DNA of 64,000 nt from JAKAIY01 sp963809385 (GTDB lineage Bacteria; Chloroflexota; Ktedonobacteria; Ktedonobacterales; JADMIN01). The translations under genes were made by a program, and so were the position numbers. Positions 51,175 through 58,869 of the stretch are shown here, in pieces (within the stretch, counting starts at the first letter, position 1; every line of letters starts with the position of its first letter). The stretch covers positions 248,001 to 312,000 of the forward strand of contig CAWEJL010000006.1 in the NCBI GenBank assembly GCA_963809385.1. The letters are read 5' to 3'. Below the pieces are notes generated by a model. That model searched no databases and was not told the origin of the DNA. It worked only from the letters and a program-made list of their open reading frames with translations.

Positions 51175-52046
51175 ACACTGACGTAACGGAAAGCCGCCGC
51201 GCCGGGGCGCTGCGCGGCCTGCGCGACGCGCTGCCGATCATCCTGGCGTATATTCCCGTTGGCGCGACCTTCGGCGTCGTCGCCGTCAGTCACGGGCTGC
51301 CAGTGTGGATGGCGCCGCTGATCTCGCTGGGAATCTACGCCGGCGCGGCGCAGTTCATCTTCGTCACGCTGGCAGCTAGCGGCGCTGGGCCGCTCTCGAT
51401 GATCGTGACACTGCTGCTGGTCAACCTGCGCCACGCGCTCTACGGCGCGACGCTGGGCCGCGCCTTCGCCCGCTGGCCGGAGGCGCGCAAGTGGCTGGCC
51501 GCCTGGGGGCTGACCGATGAGGTCTTCGCCGTGCTGGGCGCGCGCGTCACCGTTGGCGTGGCGCGCGGCGAGGCGACGGATCGCATCATCAGCCAGCCAT
51601 ATCACTACGCCCTGGCGTTCGCCTCCTACGCCGCGTGGGTCGGCGGCACGGTGGCGGGCGCGCTGATTGGCGCGGCGGTCCCCGCCCGCGCCGCCGCCGC
51701 GCTGACCTTTGGCCTGCCCGCGCTGTTCCTGGCGCTGCTGCTCAACCAGCGGCCCACGCGCCCGCAACTGGCGGCGGCGCTGCTGGGCGCGCTGGTGGCC
51801 GTGGGGGTGCGCCAGCTTACCACGTCGGGGGCCGACATCGTGGCGGGCGCGCTGGCGGGGGCCACCCTCGGCGCGCTGCTCGCCGCCCGCGCCGAGCGGA
51901 TGGAGCGGCGCGCCGGACCAGCCTGCGATCCGCGCGTACAGAGGCGACGATACGACTGCCCGTACTCGCGACCAATGGCGCCATTTGTGTCGCACCACGA
52001 AGCGAGGAGCGTCCATCATGAGCTGATTCAGCAAGATGAACCGTAG
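51171..52046 (+). CDS. azlC: AzlC-type branched-chain amino acid exporter
   Basis: The AzlC core (residues about 15-245) reads LRDALPIILAYIPVGATFGV, YAGAAQFIFVTLAASGAGPL, MIVTLLLVNLRHALYGATLG and WGLTDEVFAVLGA, with about seven helices. It is coupled to azlD by a four-base overlap. After AERMERRAG the protein has a 40-residue polar tail (CDPRVQRRRYDCPYSRPM) unlike the family, which may be read-through into flanking DNA after loss of the native stop. Confidence 0.88.
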   Translation: MNTDVTESRRAGALRGLRDALPIILAYIPVGATFGVVAVSHGLPVWMAPLISLGIYAGAAQFIFVTLAASGAGPLSMIVTLLLVNLRHALYGATLGRAFARWPEARKWLAAWGLTDEVFAVLGARVTVGVARGEATDRIISQPYHYALAFASYAAWVGGTVAGALIGAAVPARAAAALTFGLPALFLALLLNQRPTRPQLAAALLGALVAVGVRQLTTSGADIVAGALAGATLGALLAARAERMERRAGPACDPRVQRRRYDCPYSRPMAPFVSHHEARSVHHELIQQDEP

Positions 52047-52501
52047 CAACCTGCCGAGCGAGCGCGGTCTATCTGACGAATGCAACGGCAGGACGCCGAA
52101 ATGGAGCGCGCACTCGATGCGAGGACCGAGTTGCGTCGACTTGCCGTCAGCGGCGCAGCGTCACCGCCTGAGTCCGCGCAGACTGGCCGCCAACGAGACG
52201 CTCAAGACGCGCCGTACGAACAACTCGACATGGCCCTGCGACGACTGGAATCAGCTCCAGCCGCGCCGCGCGCCGCCACATGGAACGAGCGGACGCGCGG
52301 CGGCTGGAGCGCGCTACACCTCACAGCGGCCAGCGCGAAGGTACTGCGATTCGGCTGGGAAACACGCGAGATGGCAACCGCCTGACGAAGCCTGCTACGA
52401 GCACGAGCGATGGTCGTGCGCGCGCATGCGGCGCGCGTGCTGCTCCGCAGCCAGCGCGGCCACGCACATGCTCGCGCGCTGTGGCCGCAGGCGCCGCGCG
52501 C
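52047..52501. other. Decayed stretch before the HNH relic
   Basis: An open frame at 52080-52385 (MQRQDAEMERALDARTELRR) may be the remains of a small partner gene like that at 19606, because it stands directly upstream of an HNH relic. Sequence likeness is too weak to call. Confidence 0.3.
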
Positions 52502-52957
52502 GTGAGCCGCTCCTATATCCCCAAAACCCTGCGTGACCGCGTTCGCGCTCAGGCGCAGGGACGCTGCGGCTACCGCCCTGACGTCCGAGGCGGTTGCTGG
52601 GCTGCGCCAATGGAGATAGATCATATCGTCCCTGAGGCGCTGGGCGGCCCGAACCGTAGAAGATAATCCTCTGGCTCAGCCTGCGCGCTATGCAATCAGC
52701 GCAAGAGCAGCCGAATCGCTGGCTCGCGACCCGCTCACTGGCGCGCTCACGCGACTGCTTTGACCCGCGCCATCAGCGTTGGCCGATCACTTCGCCTGGA
52801 CGGAGAGTGGCGCGATCATCGTCGGGATAAGCGCTGAGGGCCGCGCCACCGTCACCGCGCTCGATTTGAATCGCGCCTCGCTGGTATTCGCGCGTCGCGC
52901 ATGGGTCGCTGTCGGTTGGCATCCTCCCGACTCATCCACACGCGAACCTCTGTCTTG
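52502..52957 (+). pseudogene. HNH endonuclease relic
   Basis: SRSYIPKTLRDRVRAQAQGR is followed by CGYRPDVRGGCW, MEIDHIVPEALGGP (HNH core), then in other frames LACALCNQRKSSRIAARDPL, WADHFAWTESGAIIVGISAE and RARRAWVAVGWHPPDSST to a TGA. The order equals an HNH nuclease of the subfamily found intact at 19920. At least three frameshifts break it. It lies between azlC and msrA. Confidence 0.7.
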
Positions 52958-52965
52958 ACCCGCCA

Positions 52966-53547
52966 CTACTTCGCCGCTCCGGCGCCTTTCAGGCGGTCGG
53001 CGTACTGCTTGCGGAACTTGGCGACTTTGGGGGCGATGACGACGGAGCAGTAGGGCGCCTCGGGGTGCAGCTCGAAGTAGCGCTGGTGGTAGTCCTCGGC
53101 CGGGTAGAAGACGGTGAACGGCTCGACCGTGGTGACGATGGGATGCGGCCAGAGTTGTCGCTCGGTCAGGTCGCGGATCACCGCCTCAGCGGTCGTCTGC
53201 TGCTCCGGGCTGTGGGCGAGGATGATCGAGCGGTATTGCTCGCCCACGTCGGCGCCCTGGCGGTTGAGCGTCGTCGGGTCGTGCGAGGCGAGGAAGATCT
53301 CGATCAGGTCATGGTAGGATAGCTCGCGCGGGTCAAAGACTACCTGAGCCACCTCCGCGTGGCCCGTGCGCCCGTCGCAGACCTGGCGGTAGGTCGGGTT
53401 CACCACATGGCCGCCCGCGTAGCCCGGCAGCACGGACTTCACCCCGCGCAGGCTGATAAACAGCGGCTCCAGGCACCAGAAGCAGCCGCCGCCGAGCGTC
53501 GCCGTCTCCTCCGTCGCGCCCGCGTCCGCCATCTCTGTATCAGTCAT
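52966..53547 (-). CDS. msrA: Peptide methionine sulfoxide reductase A
   Basis: MsrA reduces the S-form of methionine sulfoxide in proteins. The 193 residues hold the active site TLGGGCFWCLEPLF, then VLPGYAGGHVVNPTYRQVCD, GHAEVAQVVFDPRELSYHDL and PAEDYHQRYFELHPEAPYCS. The last Cys (PYCS) may be the resolving residue. No msrB is fused or adjacent. A perfect 20-base palindrome lies 48 bases upstream of the start and may be its operator. Confidence 0.96.
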   Translation of the reverse strand: MTDTEMADAGATEETATLGGGCFWCLEPLFISLRGVKSVLPGYAGGHVVNPTYRQVCDGRTGHAEVAQVVFDPRELSYHDLIEIFLASHDPTTLNRQGADVGEQYRSIILAHSPEQQTTAEAVIRDLTERQLWPHPIVTTVEPFTVFYPAEDYHQRYFELHPEAPYCSVVIAPKVAKFRKQYADRLKGAGAAK

Positions 53548-53594
53548 CAGTTCATACCTCGCTCACTCGCCGCGCTGGCGTAGATTTTCCACAC

Positions 53595-53614
53595 CTCTGT
53601 ATACGTATACAGAG
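53595..53614. promoter_or_regulatory. Perfect 20-bp palindrome upstream of msrA
   Basis: CTCTGTATAC and its exact complement GTATACAGAG meet without a spacer in an AT-rich stretch between msrA (start 53547) and the gene ending at 53633. The symmetry and location fit a dimeric repressor site controlling msrA. A TGTATAC-N0-type half-site recalls TetR/MarR operators, but the regulator is not in view. Confidence 0.5.
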
Positions 53615-53632
53615 TAGTGTACCGCGAGAATG

Positions 53633-54115
53633 TTACAGACATGACGCGAGGCTGCGCCAGAGCGCGTGGCGCGGCAACCTAGCGTGGCGGCGGGGCGTGG
53701 CCGCATGCTGGTCATGCTGGTCGCGCTGGTGCTGGGTAACGCGGATCGCGTGGCTGACGTGGGCGAAGCCACGCACGACCTCCAGTGTCTTGGAGAAGCC
53801 GCCGAGAATGGGGGCGAGGGCAAGGAAATTGAGGAACGCGCCAACCCGGTCGTGATGACGCAGATCGGCGATCAGGTCGCGCACGGCGCACATGCTGCCG
53901 ATGAGGGGAATGAAGGCAAGGGTGATCTGCGTCACCGCGCCGGGGATGCGCAGATCGCGGGCGAAATCGCCCAGGAACGCGCCAGCCACCACATCACCAA
54001 TGAACGAGCGCCGCCGGGGATACGGCGCCACGATGGTTGGCGCCTCGACCAGGACAGGGCGCGCGGCATAAACGCCGTCCGGCTCATACGGCAGGGGTGC
54101 TCGTGGGTCCGCCAT
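53633..54115 (-). CDS. Conserved hypothetical protein of Chloroflexota type
   Basis: The 160 residues read RRRSFIGDVVAGAFLGDFAR, GAVTQITLAFIPLIGSMCAV and RDLIADLRHHDRVGAFLNFL, then ALAPILGGFSKTLEVVRGFA. Two to three hydrophobic segments suggest a membrane-associated protein. I recall similar genes in Ktedonobacter, often near other membrane proteins, with no known function. The C-terminus (HQRDQHDQHAATPRRHARLP) is basic and low-complexity and could result from a late frameshift. AAAAGGAGCGCGC precedes the ATG. No gene is seen in 54116-54397. Confidence 0.6.
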   Translation of the reverse strand: MADPRAPLPYEPDGVYAARPVLVEAPTIVAPYPRRRSFIGDVVAGAFLGDFARDLRIPGAVTQITLAFIPLIGSMCAVRDLIADLRHHDRVGAFLNFLALAPILGGFSKTLEVVRGFAHVSHAIRVTQHQRDQHDQHAATPRRHARLPRHALWRSLASCL

Positions 54116-54397
54116 GCGCGCTCCTTTTGATTTCCGAAGATGGCTTCCAGGTATGGGCAGTCCGGCATCCGCCAGCGTCTGTTCGCTATTTGGTGAATGT
54201 ACGCGCATCCACTACGCAAGGTTGCGTACGGCGACATTCGTCTGTGAGCGCCGTCTGCTTCGCTGGCAGCATATCACAGCGCGATAGATTGCGCACGCGC
54301 TACAATAATCCGGTAGGCTACTTCGCGCGCGGGAATCCATCAGCGTCGTTGTGCGCCGTTCGTGTGGGGCGAGTAGCCAGACACAGAATATCAAGGT

Positions 54398-55387
54398 ATG
54401 GAGAAAGTCGGAACAATGACGGTACAGTTTGGTGTCTTCGCGCCACAAGGCTGGCGCATGGATCTGGTCGAGATCGCCGATCCGGTGGAGCAATACGAGG
54501 CGATGACCCGCGTGGCGCAGGCGGTGGACGCGATGCCCGCGTTCGACAGCCTCTGGGTCTATGACCACTTCCATACGGTCCCTACCCCAGAGCTCCAGAC
54601 GACCTTCGAGGCGTGGACCATCACCGCCGCGCTCAGCCGCGACACCAAGCGCGTCAATATCGGCCAGATGGTCACCTGCAACGGCTACCGCAACCCGGCG
54701 CTGCTGGCCAAGATGGCCTCCACCGTGGACGTGATGAGCCACGGGCGGCTGTACTTCGGCCTGGGCGCTGGCTGGTACGAGCACGAGTGGCGCGCCTACG
54801 GTTACGGCTTCCCGGAGACACGCCAGCGCATGCGGGCGTTCCGCGAGGCCTGCGATATCATCGTTAAGATGTGGACCGAGACCTACCCGGAGTACAAGGG
54901 CGAGCATTATACGATTGACAAGCCGATCAACGAGCCGCGCGGCGTCCGCAAGCCCTATCCCTCCTTCTGGATTGGCGGCGGCGGTGAGCAGGTGACGCTG
55001 AAGCTGGTGGCGAAGTACGCCAACGCCTGCAACATCGGTGGCGACCCGGAGACGGTGCGGCAAAAGCTGGGGGTGCTGCGCGGCCACTGCGAGACGCTGG
55101 GACGTGACTATGACGCCATCACCCGCTCCAGCAACCTCAACGTCTACCCCATCGAGCCCGGCGTGGACCCGGAAAAGGCTACGGAACCGATGCAAAAAGC
55201 GCTGGGCATGACCTACGATCAGTTGAAGGGGATGGCGGTCATCGGGACACCCGACGAGATCACGCGCCACATCGAGGGGCTGGTCGCGGCGGGTATCAAC
55301 TACGTCATCTTCTACGTCCCGCGTATCGCCTACGATCATGCGCCGCTCCACATTCTGGCGGAGCAAATAGCGCCGCGGTTCCAATAG
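54398..55387 (+). CDS. LLM-class F420-dependent oxidoreductase
   Basis: The 329-residue TIM-barrel protein has the luciferase-like pattern: FGVFAPQGWRMDLVEIADPV, DSLWVYDHFHTVP, VNIGQMVTCNGYRNPALLAK, STVDVMSHGRLYFGLGAGWY and YPSFWIGGGGEQVTLKLVAK. The late stretch GTPDEITRHIEGLVAAGINY matches F420-binding LLM enzymes. The substrate is unknown. With three Ddn-like genes it indicates a cell that uses cofactor F420. Start at 54398 or the ATG at 54416. Confidence 0.9.
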   Translation: MEKVGTMTVQFGVFAPQGWRMDLVEIADPVEQYEAMTRVAQAVDAMPAFDSLWVYDHFHTVPTPELQTTFEAWTITAALSRDTKRVNIGQMVTCNGYRNPALLAKMASTVDVMSHGRLYFGLGAGWYEHEWRAYGYGFPETRQRMRAFREACDIIVKMWTETYPEYKGEHYTIDKPINEPRGVRKPYPSFWIGGGGEQVTLKLVAKYANACNIGGDPETVRQKLGVLRGHCETLGRDYDAITRSSNLNVYPIEPGVDPEKATEPMQKALGMTYDQLKGMAVIGTPDEITRHIEGLVAAGINYVIFYVPRIAYDHAPLHILAEQIAPRFQ

Positions 55388-55402
55388 CGCTTCCGGTAGT
55401 GG

Positions 55403-55506
55403 GCGGGGCGCGGCCATGAATGGCCGGCGCACGGCGGGGGTGATAAATCCCTTGGCCTTTCAAGGCCCGTCGCGCGCTCCGGCTTTTCAAGGCCGGGAGG
55501 GCGCAA
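55403..55506. repeat. Dispersed repeat R1, CATGAATGG variant
   Basis: GGCGCGGCCATGAATGGCCG with GCGCACGG is followed by the inverted arms TTGGCCTTTCAAGGCCCG and CCGGCTTTTCAAGGCCGGGA, directly after the oxidoreductase gene. Confidence 0.7.
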
Positions 55507-55542
55507 GGGCGACAGGCGACAGATCACGAGGAGTGAATACCT

Positions 55543-56136
55543 ATGACAAGCAGTAGCGCATTTGATCCGGACGCCTATGTGCGCGCGGTGAATGAGTTCC
55601 GGCAAGGGAAAGACGCTGACTTCAAGGAGGCGCTGGACTCGCCGATCCCGGCGACGGAGCGGCCCGCGTTCAGCGGGCTGCGCTACTTCCCGCCCGACCC
55701 GGCGCTGCGGCTGATGGCGACGGTCGAGCCGCTGGCGGGCGGCGGGACGTTTATGATGCGCACCTCCGACAATGACGAGCGCGAGTACGAGCGGTACGCC
55801 CTGCTGCATTTCACCCTGGACGGGCAGGAGTATCACCTGACGGCCTACCGCACGCCGGACGCGGATGAAGACGAGTCATGGTTCGTGCCATTCCGCGACG
55901 CGCAGGCGGGCAAAGAGACGTATGGGGCCGGGCGCTACCTGGAGATTGCGCCGCCACACGCGCACGGCGCGCATGACACCACGGAGCCGCCGCGCGTCAT
56001 CCTCGACTTCAACCTGGCCTACAATCCCTACTGCGCCTACAGCCCGTACTATAGCTGCCCGCTGCCGCCCGTGGAAAACACCCTGCCCATCGCCATCCGC
56101 GCCGGCGAGATGACCTACGCGGCGCACGCGCATTAA
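55543..56136 (+). CDS. DUF1684-family protein
   Basis: The 197 residues read AVNEFRQGKDADFKEALDSP, FSGLRYFPPDPALRLMATVE and HFTLDGQEYHLTAYRTPDAD. They close with the hallmark GRYLEIAPP, VILDFNLAYNPYCAYSPYYS and CPLPPVENTLPIAIRAGEMT. This is the DUF1684 signature, a beta-rich family of unknown role. No signal peptide, so cytoplasmic. ATCACGAGGAGTG precedes the ATG. Confidence 0.9.
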   Translation: MTSSSAFDPDAYVRAVNEFRQGKDADFKEALDSPIPATERPAFSGLRYFPPDPALRLMATVEPLAGGGTFMMRTSDNDEREYERYALLHFTLDGQEYHLTAYRTPDADEDESWFVPFRDAQAGKETYGAGRYLEIAPPHAHGAHDTTEPPRVILDFNLAYNPYCAYSPYYSCPLPPVENTLPIAIRAGEMTYAAHAH

Positions 56137-56249
56137 GAAAGAGCGACTTCGGACGCGGACGCGCGCCCGCTGGCCATGATGGTCTCCAGCGCCGCGCACC
56201 GGACCCATGAGTAGTCGTGTCCATCCATCACACACAGGAGTTCACCCTC

Positions 56250-57401
56250 GTGGAGCTATCACGCCGTCTGCGGAGCCTGCCGCCGTACCATTTCGCCGCC
56301 TACAACCGCAAGATCGCTGAGTTGCGCGCGTCGGGCCGGGACATCATCAATCTCTCGATTGGTGATCCTGACCTCGCGACGCCGCCGGAGGTGCTGGACG
56401 CGCTGACCGAGAGCGCGCGCGAGCCGCTCAACCAGCGCTACCCGGAGTATGAGGGGATGGCGGCGCTGCGCGAGGCGTTCGCGGCGTGGTTCGCGCGGCG
56501 CTTCGGCGTCGCGCTGGACCCCCGGCGCGAGATGACGACGCTGATCGGCTCGAAGGAGGGGCTGGCGCACCTGCCGCAGGCGGTGCTGGATGAGGGCGAC
56601 GTGGCGCTGATGCCCAATCCCGCCTACCCGGTCTATCCGACGGCGGTGGCGCTGGCGGGCGGGACAACCTACGACATGCCGCTGAGCGAAGAGGGCGGCT
56701 GGCTGCCCAACCTGGAGGCGATCCCGGCGGATACCCTCGCCCGCGCCAAGATGCTCTGGCTGAACTATCCGAATAACCCCACTGGCGCGGCGGCCCCGAT
56801 GGCCTTCTTCGAGCGCGCGGTGGCCTTCGCCCGCCAGCATGACCTGCTGCTGGTCCACGACATGGCCTACGCCGAGGTGCGCTTCGACGGCGCCCGCCCG
56901 CACAGCATTCTGGAGGTCCCCGGCGCGAAGGATGTCGCCGTCGAGTTCCACTCCTTCTCCAAGGCGTATAACATGGCTGGGTTCCGCCTGGGGATGATGG
57001 TCGGGAACGCGCTGATCTGCGAGGGCTTGACCCGGCTGAAGAGCAACATTGACACGGGCATCTTCCGTCCGCTGCAGATCGCCGGCATCCGCGCGCTGGC
57101 CCTGCCGGAGGAGTGGCTGGCGCAGCGCAACGCGATCTACCAGCGCCGCCGCGATGTGATGCTGGAGGCGCTGCGGGCGGCGGGGATGACCGTCGCCACG
57201 CCCGAAGCCGGGCTCTACCTCTGGCCGCGCATCCCCGCTGGAACCAGCGCCGCGGACTTCGCGCTGCGGCTGCTGGATGAGACATCGGTCGCCGTCACGC
57301 CGGGAACCAACTTCGGCTCCGGCGGCGAGGGATACCTGCGGGTGACGCTGACGGCGCCTGACGAGCGCATCGCCGAGGCGGCGGCGCGGCTGCGGGGGTA
57401 G
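56250..57401 (+). CDS. Class I/II PLP-dependent aminotransferase
   Basis: The 383 residues have the aminotransferase plan: DIINLSIGDPDLATPPEVLD, QRYPEYEGMAALREAFAAWF, MLWLNYPNNPTGAAA, LVHDMAYAEVRFDG and the PLP lysine in FHSFSKAYNMAGFRLGMMVG, with the carboxylate-binding Arg in LRVTLTAPDERI. It is close to the LL-diaminopimelate/alanine aminotransferase group; the substrate is not certain. The GTG at 56250 follows ACAGGAG; an upstream GTG at 56217 lacks such a site. Confidence 0.9.
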   Translation: MELSRRLRSLPPYHFAAYNRKIAELRASGRDIINLSIGDPDLATPPEVLDALTESAREPLNQRYPEYEGMAALREAFAAWFARRFGVALDPRREMTTLIGSKEGLAHLPQAVLDEGDVALMPNPAYPVYPTAVALAGGTTYDMPLSEEGGWLPNLEAIPADTLARAKMLWLNYPNNPTGAAAPMAFFERAVAFARQHDLLLVHDMAYAEVRFDGARPHSILEVPGAKDVAVEFHSFSKAYNMAGFRLGMMVGNALICEGLTRLKSNIDTGIFRPLQIAGIRALALPEEWLAQRNAIYQRRRDVMLEALRAAGMTVATPEAGLYLWPRIPAGTSAADFALRLLDETSVAVTPGTNFGSGGEGYLRVTLTAPDERIAEAAARLRG

Positions 57402-57404
57402 GGG

Positions 57405-57700
57405 GTGGCGACGGGCGCGGCCATGAATGGCCGGCGCACGGCGGGCTGGCGCGGGATGCGGACGGGTGAACCCGCGCCTACGGGCCCCAGCGGGAACCCC
57501 GAACCCGCTGGGGCGCTTCGCTCCGCTCGCCCGGTGGCCACGAAGCCCGCCTGGGCGGGCTGGGACGCTTCGCTCCGATCGCGCGGTGGCCGTGTGTGGG
57601 TCCGGATTGTTGTGACATTGGCTTCTCCCTGGCTTTTTCGGGGCGGCCGTTCATGGATGGGGAAGCGGCGCACGTGACATTGGGTTACACAAAATGTGCG
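57405..57700. repeat. R1 arm followed by an R2 repeat
   Basis: GGGCGCGGCCATGAATGGCC and GGCGCACGG open the stretch. An R2 copy follows at 57461-57600, with CCCCAGCGGGAACC, GAACCCGCTGGGGCG, CGAAGCCCGCCTGGGCGGGC and TGGGACGCTTCGCTCC. The remaining bases to 57707 hold no gene. The step from conserved genes to accessory genes lies here. Confidence 0.65.
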
Positions 57701-57707
57701 ATGTTGG

Positions 57708-58344
57708 TCAGGGGTCTGGGGAGGCGGGCAGGGGCGCGACGTTGAGCTGCTGGGCGCCGGAGGCGGCGATGTTGATCTGGGCGATGGTTGGGGCAAGCAG
57801 GCGGCTGACGCGGGCGAGCGCCTGGATCGAGGCAAGGTAGCGATGATGGGCGCGATCGAGGCGCCGCTCGCGGAAGGTGGATGGGGGTGGCGTGCTGGCG
57901 GCGAGCTCGGCCAGATGGAGGGCGGTCCAGCAGGTGAGGACGCGCTCGACGAGCAGGCGCTCAAGTGGGGAGCGCGCGATGGCTTCGAGGTCTTGGCGGA
58001 GGGCGGCGAGCTGGTGGTCGAGGGTGTCGCGCAGCAGCAAGATTGTCGGGGCCGACGATGGATTCAGCGATGCGCTGGCGGACGATTTCAGCCAGGTCGC
58101 TGTACTCACGCGCCAGGTCAGGGTAGCGGCTCATGGCCTGGCGCAGCTCGCGCAGGGCAGCGGCGTCGCCGCGCTGGGAGCGCTGGACCAGCTTGCTCAA
58201 CTCGGCGCTTGTCCAGGCGGTCTTCTTGGCTGTGGCGGGTGGATTGGCGCCGCTGCCGCTGGGGTGGTCGTGGCCGGGCAGCTCGGTGGGGTCAGTGGGC
58301 GGAGGAGGCGGCTGGCGCCGGGACGGGTGAGTTGGGTGAGACAC
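57708..58344 (-). pseudogene. Conserved uncharacterised helical protein, frameshifted (pair member B)
   Basis: A GTG start after GGAGGAAATCCC leads to a Pro-rich beginning, then TAWTSAELSKLVQRSQRGDA and SRYPDLAREYSDLAEIVRQR to AESIVG. A shift near 58050 leads into LLLRDTLDHQLAALRQDLEA, SPLERLLVERVLTCWTALHL and RERRLDRAHHRYLASIQALA. The phrase LERLLVERV-CW-RRLDRAHRRYL is a pattern I recall from accessory genes in Planctomycetes and Ktedonobacteria, always unnamed. It overlaps gene A upstream. Function unknown. Confidence 0.6.
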
Positions 58345-58645
58345 GGGATTTCCTCCATGCGCCGCAGGCGTGCTGGTGGTAGCCAGCGGCGGTAAGCTCG
58401 ATGTGGATGAGCTGGTCAGTGATGTGGCAGAGGTCGTCGAGCTGGCGATCGAGGTCGCGGGCCTGGGCGCGCAGGAGCCGCTCGGCCTGGAGCGGGGCAG
58501 CGAGGGCCTGGCGCGTGGCGTCGTCGGCGCGGGCGGCCTGTTCGGCGAGGGGACCGGCGCCGATGTACAGGCGGGTGATGACGCCGTTGATCTTGTGGGA
58601 GCGGGTGTAGTAGCGGCCACGGCCGTTGCGGTGTTCCCAGGGCAT
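58292..58645 (-). CDS. Conserved uncharacterised small protein (pair member A)
   Basis: The 117 residues start MPWEHRNGRGRYYTRSHKIN and GVITRLYIGAGPLAEQAARA, a short beta unit with Arg and Tyr, followed by a helix DRQLDDLCHITDQLIHIELT. The beginning resembles the arm-binding start of integrase-like proteins (R-G-x-Y-Y-x-R), but no catalytic domain follows. I recall this gene next to member B in other genomes. Its last 17 codons overlap the start of B. The end (SPVPAPAASSAH) may come from a frameshift. Confidence 0.6.
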   Translation of the reverse strand: MPWEHRNGRGRYYTRSHKINGVITRLYIGAGPLAEQAARADDATRQALAAPLQAERLLRAQARDLDRQLDDLCHITDQLIHIELTAAGYHQHACGAWRKSRVSPNSPVPAPAASSAH

Positions 58646-58799
58646 TGGGGGTGGGGTGTCCTTTCTGGCGGCAAGTGAACGGGTGTTCCAGGCTGCTGAG
58701 GGGAGTATACATGAGGAGCGGGTGGGGCGTGTCCGGTCAGATGGGGGCGGAAGCGGGAGATGGGGGACGTGGGGTGGCCTCACCAAGCCCCGTCTGACT

Positions 58800-58852
58800 A
58801 CGGGGACCTCCCTGACCCGCTCTCCTCTGCGGAGGCGAGGGGGGAAGCGCGC
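58800..58852. repeat. Dispersed repeat R3, degenerate
   Basis: CCTGACCCGCTCTCCTCTGC and GGAGGCGAGGGGGG stand directly downstream of the helicase stop. Confidence 0.55.
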
Positions 58853-58869
58853 GGGCTGGGGCGGGGTGG

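Noticed and set aside
58292..58645. Tyrosine recombinase or integrase
   Set aside because: Only the short R-G-x-Y-Y start is similar; no catalytic R-H-R-Y residues follow.
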